The notes: generated from the sequence alone by a model not told the origin. Shown: positions 32,268-41,238, counted from the stretch's first letter. The stretch is DNA of 64,000 nucleotides from Nocardia sp. NBC_01503 (GCF_036327755.1 NZ_CP109596.1:4402001-4466000), one strand, 5' to 3'. Made by a program: numbers and translations.

Positions 32268-32603
32268 TCAGGAGAAGTGGATGATCGCGAGGTTTGCCAG
32301 CACGAGCAGAGGAAAGATCGCCGCTGCTCGCGGATGCCCGAGTCGATGAAGTGCTACCGAAGCGCCGCCGAAAACCGACACCTTGGCCAGCACCGCCATG
32401 GCCGGAATGGTGAAAGTTGCCTGGGGGGCGGCGAATAGACCCCAGACCGCCATGGTCGCTACCGCCGCGGCTACTCCGTAGGCGAGTTTTCTCGCCCGTC
32501 CGTTCCCCCGGCGCGCGCCGAGGAGGCCGAGCGCGGTGAAGGCGACCAGCTCCAGCAGGAATGCGAGGGCGAGGTTCGCGCCCTGCCAGATATCGATATT
32601 CAT
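32268..32603 (-). CDS. YrdB/DUF2568-like small membrane protein (111 aa)
   Basis: Four hydrophobic helices starting MNIDIWQGANLALAFLLELV, with 'VAAAVATMAVWGLFAAPQAT' and a conserved Trp/Pro-rich central loop typical of YrdB (DUF2568). ATG 32603 fits the family; longer upstream extension is ignored. Function unknown. Confidence 0.75.
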   Translation of the reverse strand: MNIDIWQGANLALAFLLELVAFTALGLLGARRGNGRARKLAYGVAAAVATMAVWGLFAAPQATFTIPAMAVLAKVSVFGGASVALHRLGHPRAAAIFPLLVLANLAIIHFS

Positions 32604-32751
32604 GCCCACTCCGAGATCGGTGTTCGCTCTGCGCATACCGTGCCATGAACCGTGATCCGAGTCAAGAGCACCGCTCTCTTTGCCGAAGCGGCAAGATCGT
32701 GTGCCGGATCGTGGTGGGTTCGGTGAGACTGGGTCCGGAAGGGAGGTCGCC

Positions 32752-33240
32752 ATGCCCGGTACGACACGCCGCCGTAAGGACACCCCGCCGCCGCGGACGG
32801 GAAGTAGCGAGATGGAGGTCCTGCGTGGATTCCTCGACTATCTGCGTGCCTCGGTAGCGGCGAAGGTCGAGGATGCGCCCGAACCCGAAGTGCGCACGGC
32901 CGCAGTGTCTTCGGGGACGAACCTGCTCGGACTACTGTGGCATTTGACCGTCGTCGAACGTTCGATGTTCCTGGGGGACAACGTAACCGACTGGAAGAAG
33001 ACGTTCCGTGCGCCCGCCGTGGATCAGGTGGCCGATGTCGTCGCGCGCTATCGAACCGCGGTCGAGCGTGCGAACGAAAAACTCGACGGCTGTACGGATC
33101 TCGCCGCACCGATGCCTCGCCCCGGACGCCCCGCGCCCAGTCTCCGCTGGGCCCTCACCCACATGATCGAGGAGACCGCCCGGCACGCGGGTCACGCCGA
33201 TATCCTCCGCGAACTGATCGACGGCAGCACCGGCCGGTAG
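32752..33240 (+). CDS. DinB-family (DUF664) protein (162 aa)
   Basis: Four-helix DinB-like protein with likely metal-binding histidines: 'TNLLGLLWHLTVVERSMF' and 'LRWALTHMIEETARHAGHAD', characteristic of the DUF664 subgroup, often mycothiol-dependent or transferase-like in actinobacteria. GGGAGG precedes ATG 32752. Substrate unknown. Confidence 0.88.
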   Translation: MPGTTRRRKDTPPPRTGSSEMEVLRGFLDYLRASVAAKVEDAPEPEVRTAAVSSGTNLLGLLWHLTVVERSMFLGDNVTDWKKTFRAPAVDQVADVVARYRTAVERANEKLDGCTDLAAPMPRPGRPAPSLRWALTHMIEETARHAGHADILRELIDGSTGR

Positions 33241-33243
33241 TCT

Positions 33244-33702
33244 TCACCGGCGGGCGCGGGCGGCGGCCCGCAAGACCTCCGCCAGTACCCCGAATACGAG
33301 CACCACCTCACCGACGGTCAGCGCTCGCCCCGGCGCATCGGTGGTGAGCGTTTCGCTCAGACTCTGGTTGGGAAGGAACACCAGCCCGGTGATTGTGACC
33401 GCGACAAAGCACAGCGCGAATGCCACCGCCGGCGCGACCAGTGGTCGCATTACCCGCAGCGGTGTCAGCGGAGTGCCCGCCAGCCGCCATGCGAACCCGA
33501 CTCCGCCGACCAGGGTGAACGCGAGCCAGCCGTAATTGGTGGTGCTGAACCCGTTGATGCCGTGAAAGTCGAAGCGGCGGACAGCGCCGATGACGAGGTC
33601 GACGACCGCGGCGGCGGCGAGCGACGCGACCCACGGCCACATCGACAACGTTCTGACCCCGCGCCCCACCGCCCCCGGTTGTGAGATATGAGAATTCGCC
33701 AT
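33244..33702 (-). CDS. Four-helix membrane protein, DUF6069-like (152 aa)
   Basis: Hydrophobic helices at about residues 20-42, 60-75, 90-110 and 130-148; the loop 'FDFHGINGFSTTNYGWLA' lies between the first two. Resembles the small actinobacterial DUF6069 membrane proteins (tentative). Convergent with DinB, 3-nt gap. Confidence 0.65.
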   Translation of the reverse strand: MANSHISQPGAVGRGVRTLSMWPWVASLAAAAVVDLVIGAVRRFDFHGINGFSTTNYGWLAFTLVGGVGFAWRLAGTPLTPLRVMRPLVAPAVAFALCFVAVTITGLVFLPNQSLSETLTTDAPGRALTVGEVVLVFGVLAEVLRAAARARR

Positions 33703-34049
33703 CCGAGCCTCCTGCGATCACTGCCCGGCATGACCCATGGTGCGCGCATCGGAGAACTCGCGCATCGGGGACAACCCCGGTCTCGACCCCGAATCGCGAC
33801 TCATCACTTGGACACCGCGTCGCGGAGGCCGAGTGCCACCTCCTTGAACCGACCGTGACGCAGCCGGTTTCAGGCGGTAGCCTCGCGCGCGCCGATGCAC
33901 GAGCTCGAGGATCTGGTCGAATGGTCTGTGCGGGTGCTGCATTCGCGACATCCGTTGTCGGATAGGCGGGTTCGGGATTGGATCGGCGCGTTGTACCCCA
34001 CCCCCGGGGTGCTGCGAGGAAGACGAACTCGACGCGTGGTGGATGGCGG
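33703..34049. other. 347-nt gap without an intact gene
   Basis: The only protein-like string is on the plus strand near 33895 ('HELEDLVEWSVRVLHSRHPL'), starting with an ATG but running into the antisense of the ATPase. It may be a gene fragment; I cannot name it. Confidence 0.35.
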
Positions 34050-34826
34050 TCAGCTATCGGTGAACAGGTGTCGCAGGAACATCTCCGGGTCGGCGAGGAA
34101 GCCGCGGGTCAAGCGGACCGGGAGGGCATCGTCGAAGTCGACCCGGGTGAGCTGGCCGTCGTCGGCGATCTCGTAGATGGTGGCACCGGGTAGGGCGAGC
34201 AGGATCGGGGAGTGGGTGGCTACGACGATCTGGCAACCGCGGTCGGATAGTTCGGCGAGGCGGGTGAGTACCGCCATACAGCCGCGGACCGACAGTGCGG
34301 CTTCCGGTTCGTCGAGTAGATAGAGCCCGTTCGGGCCGAAGCGGTGGGTCACCAGGTCGAGGAAGGATTCGCCGTGCGAGCGTTCGTGCGCGGAGACGCC
34401 GCCGTAGGCCGATAGCAGTGGGGGACCGCCGAAGGGCTCGCGGTCGAGGCGTTCGATCTCCGAGGCGACGTTGTAATAGGACTCCGCGCGCAGGAAGAAG
34501 CCGGTGCGCGGTTTGGTCACCGCCCAGCGCAGAACCAGATGGTCGCCTAGGGAGGATTCGCTGGATCTGGTGGCGAACCGAAAGTTTCGGCTGCCGCCCT
34601 CGGGGTTGAATCCGGCCGCGACGGCTATCGCCTCGAGCAGGGTGGACTTTCCGGCACCGTTCTCGCCCACCAGAAAGGTGACCCCGGGCGGCAGCGGCAG
34701 CCCGCCCGACCCCGCGAGCCACCGCACCGCGGGCAACGTGAACGGGTACTCCTCGGCCAAGGCTCGACTCTCCAGCCGCACCTCCCGGATGAATCCACCG
34801 GGTTCGCCGAATCGGACATCCCTCAT
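34050..34826 (-). CDS. AAA/ABC-type ATPase (258 aa)
   Basis: P-loop ATPase: Walker A FLVGENGAGKSTLLEAIAVA, signature-like 'LSAYGGVSAHERSHGESF', Walker B 'NGLYLLDEPEAALS' and switch His 'QIVVATHSPILLALPGA'. It matches single-domain AAA_21-like ATPases related to SMC/OLD proteins rather than membrane transporters (no transmembrane partner). These are sometimes parts of defence modules, but no nuclease partner is adjacent. Start ATG 34826. Confidence 0.85.
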   Translation of the reverse strand: MRDVRFGEPGGFIREVRLESRALAEEYPFTLPAVRWLAGSGGLPLPPGVTFLVGENGAGKSTLLEAIAVAAGFNPEGGSRNFRFATRSSESSLGDHLVLRWAVTKPRTGFFLRAESYYNVASEIERLDREPFGGPPLLSAYGGVSAHERSHGESFLDLVTHRFGPNGLYLLDEPEAALSVRGCMAVLTRLAELSDRGCQIVVATHSPILLALPGATIYEIADDGQLTRVDFDDALPVRLTRGFLADPEMFLRHLFTDS

Positions 34827-35024
34827 AGACCCATTCTGCGTTTGCCGGATGTGAGCCGTGCGCGTGGCACGGTGTAAGCGCGAACCGCCGAATACGCAAT
34901 CTGAACCATCATCATTTCGGAATCCGATCCGCAGGGGGTTCGGCCGTGATCTAATCTCGCCAACTCGGGTTTCAGCGCCTCGATGACGATGTCGAGGGGT
35001 TACCCGATGTACGTGGGAGCAACG

Positions 35025-35876
35025 ATGGTGGATAGAAGAATGCAGCGGGTGGCGGGGTCGATGGCCGCGTTCGCGGTCGCGGGCGGGTTCGTGGTCGCGG
35101 CGATGCCCGGTATGGCCGCGGCGGCGCCCGGATCGATCACCTGGACCGACGGGAACAGCAAGTTCACCCGGACGGTGTCGAACACCAATCCGGTTGTCGG
35201 CGATATCGTCACCGTCACTACGACATTCGAGCGGACCGGCATTCCGGTCGAGTACATCTACGCGGTCAAGGACCTGCACCCGGCCTGCCTGACTCCGGTC
35301 GACGGCTCCGGAAAGATGGGTGGCGACCAGGTTTCGCTCGACACCTCGTCCTCTGATTGGGTGCGCGCCCAGTTCGGCATCACCAAATACCCGGTGTACC
35401 CGAATATTCAGCCGAAGTCGCAGACCTTCGAGGTGCAGTACAAGGTGGGCGTCAACTGCGCCCGCGACACCCCGCTGCCGACCTCCATGGACTACAGCGG
35501 ATCCCTGGGTGACGGCAACTATCAGGGCAAGGGTCCGGCCATCACGGTCTCCAGCGATGCCGTCTCGACCACGGTGCTCACCGATGTGTCCGGCGCGCAG
35601 ACCGGTAAGGCCGTCACCCTGGAGGCGACCGTCTCCCCGGCCGCGGCGGGTGGCACCATCCAGTTCAAGGCGGGCGATAACGTCCTGGGCGATATCCCCG
35701 TCGCCGCCACCGGCAAGGCTTCCATCGTCTGGACCCCGGGCGCCGCGGGTTCGTACACCATCGGCGCGACCTTCTCCGGCCGTAGCGGCGTGGCGGGCTC
35801 CACGACCACCAAGGTCGTCACCGTCACCGATCAGCCGACCGATCCCGGGCCCAAGCCCAGCACCGGATCCTTCTGA
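35025..35876 (+). CDS. Secreted Ig-like domain protein (283 aa)
   Basis: An N-terminal signal peptide 'MQRVAGSMAAFAVAGGFVVA' ends near AMAAAAPG. A unique N-terminal domain follows, with two cysteines ('HPACLTP', 'VGVNCARD'), then one bacterial Ig-like repeat at about 195-270 ('TVLTDVSGAQTGKAVTLEAT', 'GAAGSYTIGATFSGRSGVAG') and a proline-rich tail. Likely extracellular or cell-wall associated. Start ATG 35025 has GGGAG upstream. A strong terminator follows. Confidence 0.75.
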   Translation: MVDRRMQRVAGSMAAFAVAGGFVVAAMPGMAAAAPGSITWTDGNSKFTRTVSNTNPVVGDIVTVTTTFERTGIPVEYIYAVKDLHPACLTPVDGSGKMGGDQVSLDTSSSDWVRAQFGITKYPVYPNIQPKSQTFEVQYKVGVNCARDTPLPTSMDYSGSLGDGNYQGKGPAITVSSDAVSTTVLTDVSGAQTGKAVTLEATVSPAAAGGTIQFKAGDNVLGDIPVAATGKASIVWTPGAAGSYTIGATFSGRSGVAGSTTTKVVTVTDQPTDPGPKPSTGSF

Positions 35877-35888
35877 TCGACCCGTTCC

Positions 35889-35929
35889 AAATGCCTACGG
35901 CCCGAGTTCAACTCGGGCCGTAGGCATTT
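35889..35929 (+). terminator. Strong hairpin terminator
   Basis: 20-nt perfect arms (AAATGCCTACGGCCCGAGTT) separated by one nucleotide and followed by TT, 12 nt after the secreted Ig-like gene. Confidence 0.85.
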
Positions 35930-35975
35930 TCGGAGCTGCGAAACGGCTTCGGGTGCGGCCGGATCGGAGGCGTGG

Positions 35976-36416
35976 CTAGCCGGAGATGCTGGGGAGGGGG
36001 CAGCCGAAGCTGCCGGTGGAGGTGGAGGCGCGGACCTGGACGGTGAGCGGGGTCAGCGGGTGGATATCGCCTTGGCCGAAGGTCCAGGTGGCGGTGAGGG
36101 TGTGCTGGCCCGCCGTTTTGGGGGTCCAGGAGGTTTGCGCGGCCTTGCCGATCAACCCGCCCACCGTGCCGGTGCCGATGGTGGCGCCGTCGTCGAAGAA
36201 GGTGACCTCGAGGCCGTTGGACGAGCTGCTACCGCCGCCGACCATATCGCCGCTGGTGAGGGTGTAGCCGCAGCCGACCTGGGGGTTCGAGCCTTGGAGG
36301 GATACATAGCCGTCGCCCAGGGCCGCGGCGTTCGGGGCCGTGGCGAGCAGGATCGCGCCGATGCCCGCGGCGGCGGTGGTCGTGAGGGTGGCGGCACGTG
36401 CCCGAGAAGTTGTCAT
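35976..36416 (-). CDS. Small secreted Ig-fold-like protein (146 aa)
   Basis: Signal peptide MTTSRARAATLTTTAAAGIG to about ANAAALGD. The mature part is glycine/serine-rich with one cysteine pair candidate ('VGCGYTL', 'SFGCPLP') and a beta pattern 'LEVTFFDDGATIGTGTVGGL' / 'TSWTPKTAGQHTLTATWTFG' close to Ig-like repeats. Convergent with the secreted protein upstream, and possibly functionally related. Start ATG 36416. Confidence 0.7.
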   Translation of the reverse strand: MTTSRARAATLTTTAAAGIGAILLATAPNAAALGDGYVSLQGSNPQVGCGYTLTSGDMVGGGSSSSNGLEVTFFDDGATIGTGTVGGLIGKAAQTSWTPKTAGQHTLTATWTFGQGDIHPLTPLTVQVRASTSTGSFGCPLPSISG

Positions 36417-36584
36417 GAGATCAGAAATTAGCATGCTTCACATTGATGGGAAGTCGATTGAGGCCGCGGCAAATGGGGGATTGCCGTCCGCCGCGAAAGG
36501 TGCATGGAGCTGCCGTTTCGGACCGAAAGCGCCCTTGGTTCGCGTGCGGTGGATCGTGATTCGGATCGCTCTCCGCATCGGGGC

Positions 36585-36609
36585 TTGACCTTCACATAGA
36601 TGTCAAGGT
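36585..36609. promoter_or_regulatory. MerR-type dyad candidate at the MFS promoter
   Basis: ACCTTCACATAGATGTCAAG with flanking TTG...GT forms a dyad ACCTT...AAGGT spanning about 22 nt with a TTGACC -35-like box, as in MerR-type promoters. No merR gene is adjacent. Confidence 0.35.
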
Positions 36610-36623
36610 TCGACGATGCGTGC

Positions 36624-37820
36624 ATGACCGATCGAATCCAACTCGAAAAGCCCGAGACCACCGCGAAAGCCGCTCCGCGACTACCGATTCCGCAATTGGC
36701 GGCATTGACCACGGCGGCCTTCATCACTGTACTCACCGAGGCGCTCCCGGCCGGTGTGCTTCCGGGAATGAGCGCCGATCTGCACGTGGGAGAGTCGGCG
36801 ACCGGTCAGTTGGTGACCGTCTACGCCCTCGGCACCGCGGTATCGGCGATTCCGCTCTCGGTCGCGACGGCGGGCTGGCGGCGTAAGCGACTACTGCTGG
36901 CCGGTGTGGCCGGATTCGCGGTGGCGAATACCGTGACGGCGCTGTCGCTGCTGTACCCGCTGACCCTGATCGCCCGGTTCGTCGCCGGGATCGCCGCGGG
37001 GGTGGTCTGGGCGCTGCTCGCCGGATACGCCCGTCGCCTGGTGCCGGAGTCGTTGCGGGGCAAGGCGATCGCGTTCGTCATGGCGGGCATTCCGCTGGCG
37101 CTCTCGCTCGGTATTCCGCTCGGGACACTGCTGGGTGACGCGGTGGGCTGGCAGGTGACCTTCACCGTGATGTCGGTGCTCGCGGTCATCCTGCTGGCCT
37201 GGATCTTCCCGGCGGTCCCCGACTTTCCCGGACAATCCGCCGGCAGGATCCAATTGGCAACGACCGCAAGAATTCCCGGTGTGGGCGCGGTCCTGTTCGT
37301 AACGCTCACCTTCGTGCTCGCGCACACCATCCTCTACACGTATATCGCGACCTTCCTGGACGCGGCCGGATTGCACGGGATGACCGGTGCGGTACTGCTG
37401 GTCTTCGGTATCGCCTCGATGCTCAGCATCTGGTTCACCGGCGCACATATCGACCGGCGGCTACGCGGATCGATCATCGCCGCAACGATTTTGGTCGCGG
37501 TGGCCGCCGCCGCGCTGGCGATTCCCGCGCACAATGCGGCGCTGGTCTACGTGGCGGCGGCACTGTGGGGCCTGGGCTGGGGCGGGGTCCCGACCCTGTT
37601 GCAGACCGCCGTGGCGATCGCGGGCGGCGAGGCCGCCGATACCGCCCAGGCCATGCTGGTCACGCTCTGGAACGCCGCGATGGCCGGTGGTGGCGTCGTC
37701 GGTGGAGTCCTGCTGAACCTGTTCGGCCCCAACGCGTTTCCCTGGAGCGTCCTGATCCTGCTGGCACCGACCCTGCTGGTGATCACCGGCGCCCGCCGCC
37801 ACGGCTTCCCGGTGCGGTGA
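36624..37820 (+). CDS. MFS transporter, DHA1 family (398 aa)
   Basis: Twelve helices; signature segments are 'TAAFITVLTEALPAGVLPGM', 'GLGWGGVPTLLQTAVAIAGG' and an intracellular 'RRLVPESLRGKAIAFVMAGI' loop. Looks like an AraJ/DHA1 exporter of sugars or drugs. ATG 36624 is chosen because the earlier ATG at 36600 lies inside the dyad promoter element. Confidence 0.85.
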   Translation: MTDRIQLEKPETTAKAAPRLPIPQLAALTTAAFITVLTEALPAGVLPGMSADLHVGESATGQLVTVYALGTAVSAIPLSVATAGWRRKRLLLAGVAGFAVANTVTALSLLYPLTLIARFVAGIAAGVVWALLAGYARRLVPESLRGKAIAFVMAGIPLALSLGIPLGTLLGDAVGWQVTFTVMSVLAVILLAWIFPAVPDFPGQSAGRIQLATTARIPGVGAVLFVTLTFVLAHTILYTYIATFLDAAGLHGMTGAVLLVFGIASMLSIWFTGAHIDRRLRGSIIAATILVAVAAAALAIPAHNAALVYVAAALWGLGWGGVPTLLQTAVAIAGGEAADTAQAMLVTLWNAAMAGGGVVGGVLLNLFGPNAFPWSVLILLAPTLLVITGARRHGFPVR

Positions 37821-38162
37821 TCGCAGGTCCGCGGCAGCGTCCCGAGATTCACGCCGTGTTTGGGCCACAGCGGCGCGGCGATCAAATGATGCCAACATCC
37901 GTGCGCCCCGGGGCGGCGCCGCAACTCCCCACGCGACCGCAACCGCGCGGCCGTCATCGCACGGCGGGAATGACCATCCCTTGGGCGAGAACGAGTTTCA
38001 TGAGAACGATGCTTCGCGGCGCATCGGGGCCATCATCGAGAAACGAACAGTGTGTTGAAGCATACGCCACGCGATCTCGGCGTCGTGTGGTGAGCAAGGG
38101 CACCGCGGTACCCCGGTTTCCGGGGCATGATCGGGGCGATTCATTACGTAGGGTAATGAATC
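37821..38162. other. 342-nt gap with a palindrome at its end
   Basis: No gene seen. It ends in the inverted repeat at 38137-38163 in front of the GT87 gene. Confidence 0.5.
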
Positions 38163-38163
38163 G
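38137..38163. promoter_or_regulatory. Perfect inverted repeat at GT87 start
   Basis: 11-nt arms CGATTCATTAC / GTAATGAATCG around GTAGG, overlapping the GTG start of the mannosyltransferase. Typical TetR/MarR-sized operator; the binding protein is not nearby. Confidence 0.55.
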
Positions 38164-39398
38164 TGTTGAGAGTGGGGTTGCGGGAGTTCGAGCGTTCGGG
38201 TGCGACGGTTTCGGTGCTGGGTGTGGGTGCGGTGCTCGCGGTGGTCCTGGTGTTGACCACGGTGAATCCGTGGATGAGCGAGTCGGGCGGGATTCTGGCC
38301 GGGGGGTTGGACGCGCACGTTTATCGGGATGGCGCGGAGCGGGTGTTGCAGGGGCGGCCGCTGTATACCGAGCCGACGTTCTTCGGGCTCCTGTACACGT
38401 ACACGCCGTTTTCGGCGCTGGTGTTCCTGCCGATCGCGGCGATTCCGTGGAGCTGGATCACTTATGCGTCACTGCTGTTGAATGTGTTCGTGCTGTTCGG
38501 GTGTGTGCTGTTGTGTTGGCGCGCACTCGGTTATCGGGTGACCCCGAGGTTGGCGGGGGTCAGTGCGCTGCTCACGCTGACCTGCCTGTTTCTGGAGCCG
38601 GTGCGCACCACGATGTTCTACGGGCAGATCAACCTGGTGCTCATGCTGCTGGTGCTGTGGGATTTCTCGCGGGCCGACGACAGTCGGATACGCGGGATCG
38701 GCGTGGGGGTGGCCGCGGGTATCAAGCTTGTTCCGGGCTACTTCGTGGTGCAGTATCTCGCGCTGCGCCAATGGCGTTCGGCGGCCGTCGCGGCGCTGAC
38801 CTTCCTGGGGACCATTGCCCTGGCCTGGGTGATCCTGCCCGAAGATTCCCATCGGTACTGGTTCTCGACGTTCTTCCAATCCGATCGCATCGCGCCCGAT
38901 ACCAATCCGGCGAATCAATCGATTCGCGGGGTGCTCGCTCATCTGAGTCATGGGGCCGCACCGCTCTGGTTGTGGCTGGTGGTCACCATCGCCGTCACTT
39001 TTGTGAGCCTCGTGGTGACCGTCGCGCTGGACCATCGAGGTGAACGACTGTTGGCCGCCACCCTCGCGGGTATGACGGCCTGCGCGGTATCGCCCTTCGC
39101 CTGGGGTCATCACTGGGTCTGGTTCGTCCCCTTGATGGTTCACCTCGTCGATCGCGCTCAATCTAATCCGCGCTGGTGGGGAGCTGCCGCCCTGCTCTTC
39201 GTCGGTACCGGCGCCTGGGCCTACCACTGGGGTGAGAATTACGTCTCCGTAGGCATTTTCCTGCTGCCCAAGCCCTGGCACAGCGAGCCCATCCTGGAGA
39301 ACTCCCACGTCCTGATGTATCTCGCCGCCCTGGCGTACGGAGTGTTCATCGCCAAAGGCCGGACGCGCTGGCGGGACTGGCGATCGATCATGTCCTGA
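38163..39398 (+). CDS. GT87 polyprenol-phosphate-mannose mannosyltransferase (411 aa)
   Basis: Integral-membrane GT-C enzyme of the DUF2029/GT87 type. Extracytoplasmic loop 1 has the acidic motif 'GGLDAHVYRDGAERVLQGRP' (Asp pair), then 'LLYTYTPFSALVFLP', and about ten hydrophobic helices. GT87 enzymes such as PimE add alpha-1,2-mannose to envelope lipids using polyprenyl-phosphate mannose. Start GTG 38163, possibly controlled by the overlapping palindrome. Predicted to act on PIM, LM or LAM-like glycolipids of the cell envelope. Confidence 0.85.
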   Translation: MLRVGLREFERSGATVSVLGVGAVLAVVLVLTTVNPWMSESGGILAGGLDAHVYRDGAERVLQGRPLYTEPTFFGLLYTYTPFSALVFLPIAAIPWSWITYASLLLNVFVLFGCVLLCWRALGYRVTPRLAGVSALLTLTCLFLEPVRTTMFYGQINLVLMLLVLWDFSRADDSRIRGIGVGVAAGIKLVPGYFVVQYLALRQWRSAAVAALTFLGTIALAWVILPEDSHRYWFSTFFQSDRIAPDTNPANQSIRGVLAHLSHGAAPLWLWLVVTIAVTFVSLVVTVALDHRGERLLAATLAGMTACAVSPFAWGHHWVWFVPLMVHLVDRAQSNPRWWGAAALLFVGTGAWAYHWGENYVSVGIFLLPKPWHSEPILENSHVLMYLAALAYGVFIAKGRTRWRDWRSIMS

Positions 39399-39406
39399 CG
39401 GTTCGG

Positions 39407-39712
39407 CTACCGCTGCTGTTCGGACTGCTGGTATTCGCGCCAGGCCTTCTGGGTATCGGTGAGCTTCGGCGCCGGTGTGCGATTGCGGAAGAAGTTGACC
39501 ACCATCATGATCGGGACGATGAACGCCTGGAAGAAGATCAGGTACGAGCCGCCGTCGAAGAGAAATGCCAGATATCCGGCATAGCCCAGGAATACCGCGC
39601 CGAAGATCGCATTGATCGAACGCGAGGTGACGCTGTGACCATTCTTCACCGCCGCCATGGCGAGCATCAGCACACCGCTGAGTGCGAGCAGACCGACATA
39701 CCAATTGAACAT
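39407..39712 (-). CDS. Small three-to-four-helix membrane protein (101 aa)
   Basis: Begins MFNWYVGLLALSGVLMLAMA; further hydrophobic segments 'AIFGAVFLGYAGYLAFLF' and 'LIFFQAFIVPIMMVVNFFRN'. A polar tail ends QQSEQQR. I do not recognise the family. Convergent with the GT87 gene (8-nt gap). Start ATG 39712. Confidence 0.65.
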   Translation of the reverse strand: MFNWYVGLLALSGVLMLAMAAVKNGHSVTSRSINAIFGAVFLGYAGYLAFLFDGGSYLIFFQAFIVPIMMVVNFFRNRTPAPKLTDTQKAWREYQQSEQQR

Positions 39713-39959
39713 TGGGAACCCCCCGAGACCGTTCCAGACGAACCAGTTGGTCCGACCGGCCGGAACAGTAACACCCGATCGACTACCCCGCAAAGCGAAT
39801 TCGGGACCGCGGCAACGACCCTCGGCCGAGGGGATCCAGCGGCCATCCGTCTCGACGCGCGCAACGAATATCTGATCAGCACACCTGTCGGTCCGTTCCG
39901 TCCGGCGGGCAGGGCGAATGTAGTTGATCGATAAGTATCTTTCGCGAAGGAGGAAAGGC

Positions 39960-40031
39960 ATGATCCCGCATTTCATCGGTGACCTGATCTGGGCGGTCAA
40001 CGACCTCCTCGGGAGGTTGCTGATCCCGTAG
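39960..40031 (+). CDS. 23-aa amphipathic peptide
   Basis: The peptide reads MIPHFIGDLIWAVNDLLGRL then LIP. ATG 39960 is preceded by AAGGAGGAAAGGC, a near-ideal ribosome site, and the stop TAG is followed 9 nt later by a terminator. The sequence alternates hydrophobic (Phe, Ile, Leu, Trp) and polar residues, as in modulin-like or membrane-active peptides. Function unknown; no partner gene is coupled to it. Confidence 0.6.
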   Translation: MIPHFIGDLIWAVNDLLGRLLIP

Positions 40032-40039
40032 CCCGGAAG

Positions 40040-40069
40040 AGCCGGGGTGGCCTGTGCCGCCCCGGCTTT
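40040..40069 (+). terminator. Terminator of the 23-aa peptide gene
   Basis: Arms AGCCGGGGTGG / CCGCCCCGGCT with 6-nt loop and a following TT. Confidence 0.7.
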
Positions 40070-40179
40070 CGCTGTACCCACCATCACGCGCTCCAGTCGA
40101 ATCGGTAAGTTCCGCTGAGGGACAGCGGGATTCGAGCCGACTGCGGTAACTTGGCCTGGACCAGGTGGGAGGTTTACAG

Positions 40180-41163
40180 GTGAATACTGACGCGCGAATT
40201 CGAAATCAGCGGTGGTTGCGCAGGGCGGGAACTGTTGCCGCGGCGGCGGTCCTGCTGGCCTCGGCGGGGGCAGAGGTCGCGATCGCCGCACCGGTGCACG
40301 GGCCGGTATTGCGTTCTCCGGCAGGCGGTTACCAGGAGCTTTGGGTGCCGTCGAGTATGGGGCCGATCAAGGTTCAGGTGCAGTGGGCCGCGCGTGGTGG
40401 CAGCTCCGCGCTGTATCTGCTGGATGGCTTGCGGGCACCGGGGGATCACAGTCAGTGGACCAGCGATACCGACGCGCTGCGCCAATTCGTCGGCGACAAT
40501 GTGACTTTGGTGTTCCCGGTGGGTGGGCACTCCAGCTTCTATACCGATTGGTATCGGCCCAGCAGCAGCAATCATCAGGCGACGACGTACCGGTGGGAGA
40601 CGTTCCTGACCAAGGAACTCCCCGACTATCTGGCCGGATTCGGTGTCTCGCGCACGAATAACGCGATTGTCGGCGCGTCCATGGGCGGGAACGCGGCGCT
40701 CACACTGGCCGCGCATCATCGTGATCAATTCCGGTTCGCCGGGTCGTTCTCCGGCTTTGTGCACCCCACCTTCCCGATGTGGAACGAGGCCATGCGCGCC
40801 GCCATGATCGATGAGGGCAACTTCGATGTCGACGATATGTGGGGTCCGGCCTCGGATCCCGCGTGGAATCGCAATGACGCGACCAACCAGGCCGAACTGC
40901 TGCGCGGCCTGCCGATGTACATCTCGACCGGCAATGCGGTGCCCGGACTGGCGGATCTGCGGTTCGGGGTCGGCAATACCGTGAACGCCATGGGGCTGGA
41001 GGCGATGACCATGGTCGCCAATCAGATGCTCCGGGATCGACTGGTGGCGTTGGGAATTCCCGCGCGAATCGATTTCGTGAACGGCACGCACACCTGGCCG
41101 TACTGGCAGCAGGCGCTCGCCATCGCGCGGCCGATGATTCTGGATGCCCTCGGGGCGCATTGA
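40180..41163 (+). CDS. Antigen 85-type mycolyl esterase/alpha-beta hydrolase (327 aa)
   Basis: Secreted: basic N-terminus, hydrophobic stretch 'AGTVAAAAVLLASAGAEVAI', cleavage near AIAAP. The fold is antigen-85 like: 'YQELWVPSSMGPIKVQVQWA', 'LLDGLRAPGDHSQWTSDTDA', nucleophile serine in 'VGASMGGNAALTLAAHH', and catalytic His in 'NGTHTWPYWQQAL'. Such enzymes transfer mycolic acids to trehalose and arabinogalactan, indicating a mycolate envelope. GTG 40180 with GGGAGG upstream. Whether it is a transferase or plain esterase cannot be decided here. Confidence 0.88.
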   Translation: MNTDARIRNQRWLRRAGTVAAAAVLLASAGAEVAIAAPVHGPVLRSPAGGYQELWVPSSMGPIKVQVQWAARGGSSALYLLDGLRAPGDHSQWTSDTDALRQFVGDNVTLVFPVGGHSSFYTDWYRPSSSNHQATTYRWETFLTKELPDYLAGFGVSRTNNAIVGASMGGNAALTLAAHHRDQFRFAGSFSGFVHPTFPMWNEAMRAAMIDEGNFDVDDMWGPASDPAWNRNDATNQAELLRGLPMYISTGNAVPGLADLRFGVGNTVNAMGLEAMTMVANQMLRDRLVALGIPARIDFVNGTHTWPYWQQALAIARPMILDALGAH

Positions 41164-41238
41164 GGCACTCCTCGATGGGGGTGAGTCCACCGCATTATCG
41201 GGTGTTCGAGCGTCGGTGCCTCGACCTACTATCGGCAG

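Noticed and set aside
33895..34176. 93-aa plus-strand ORF near the AAA ATPase
   Set aside because: The first 35 residues look protein-like but the remainder is antisense to the ATPase; not supported as an intact gene.
38469..39704. 411-aa minus-strand ORF over the GT87 gene
   Set aside because: Antisense shadow; the plus strand encodes a clear GT-C membrane protein.
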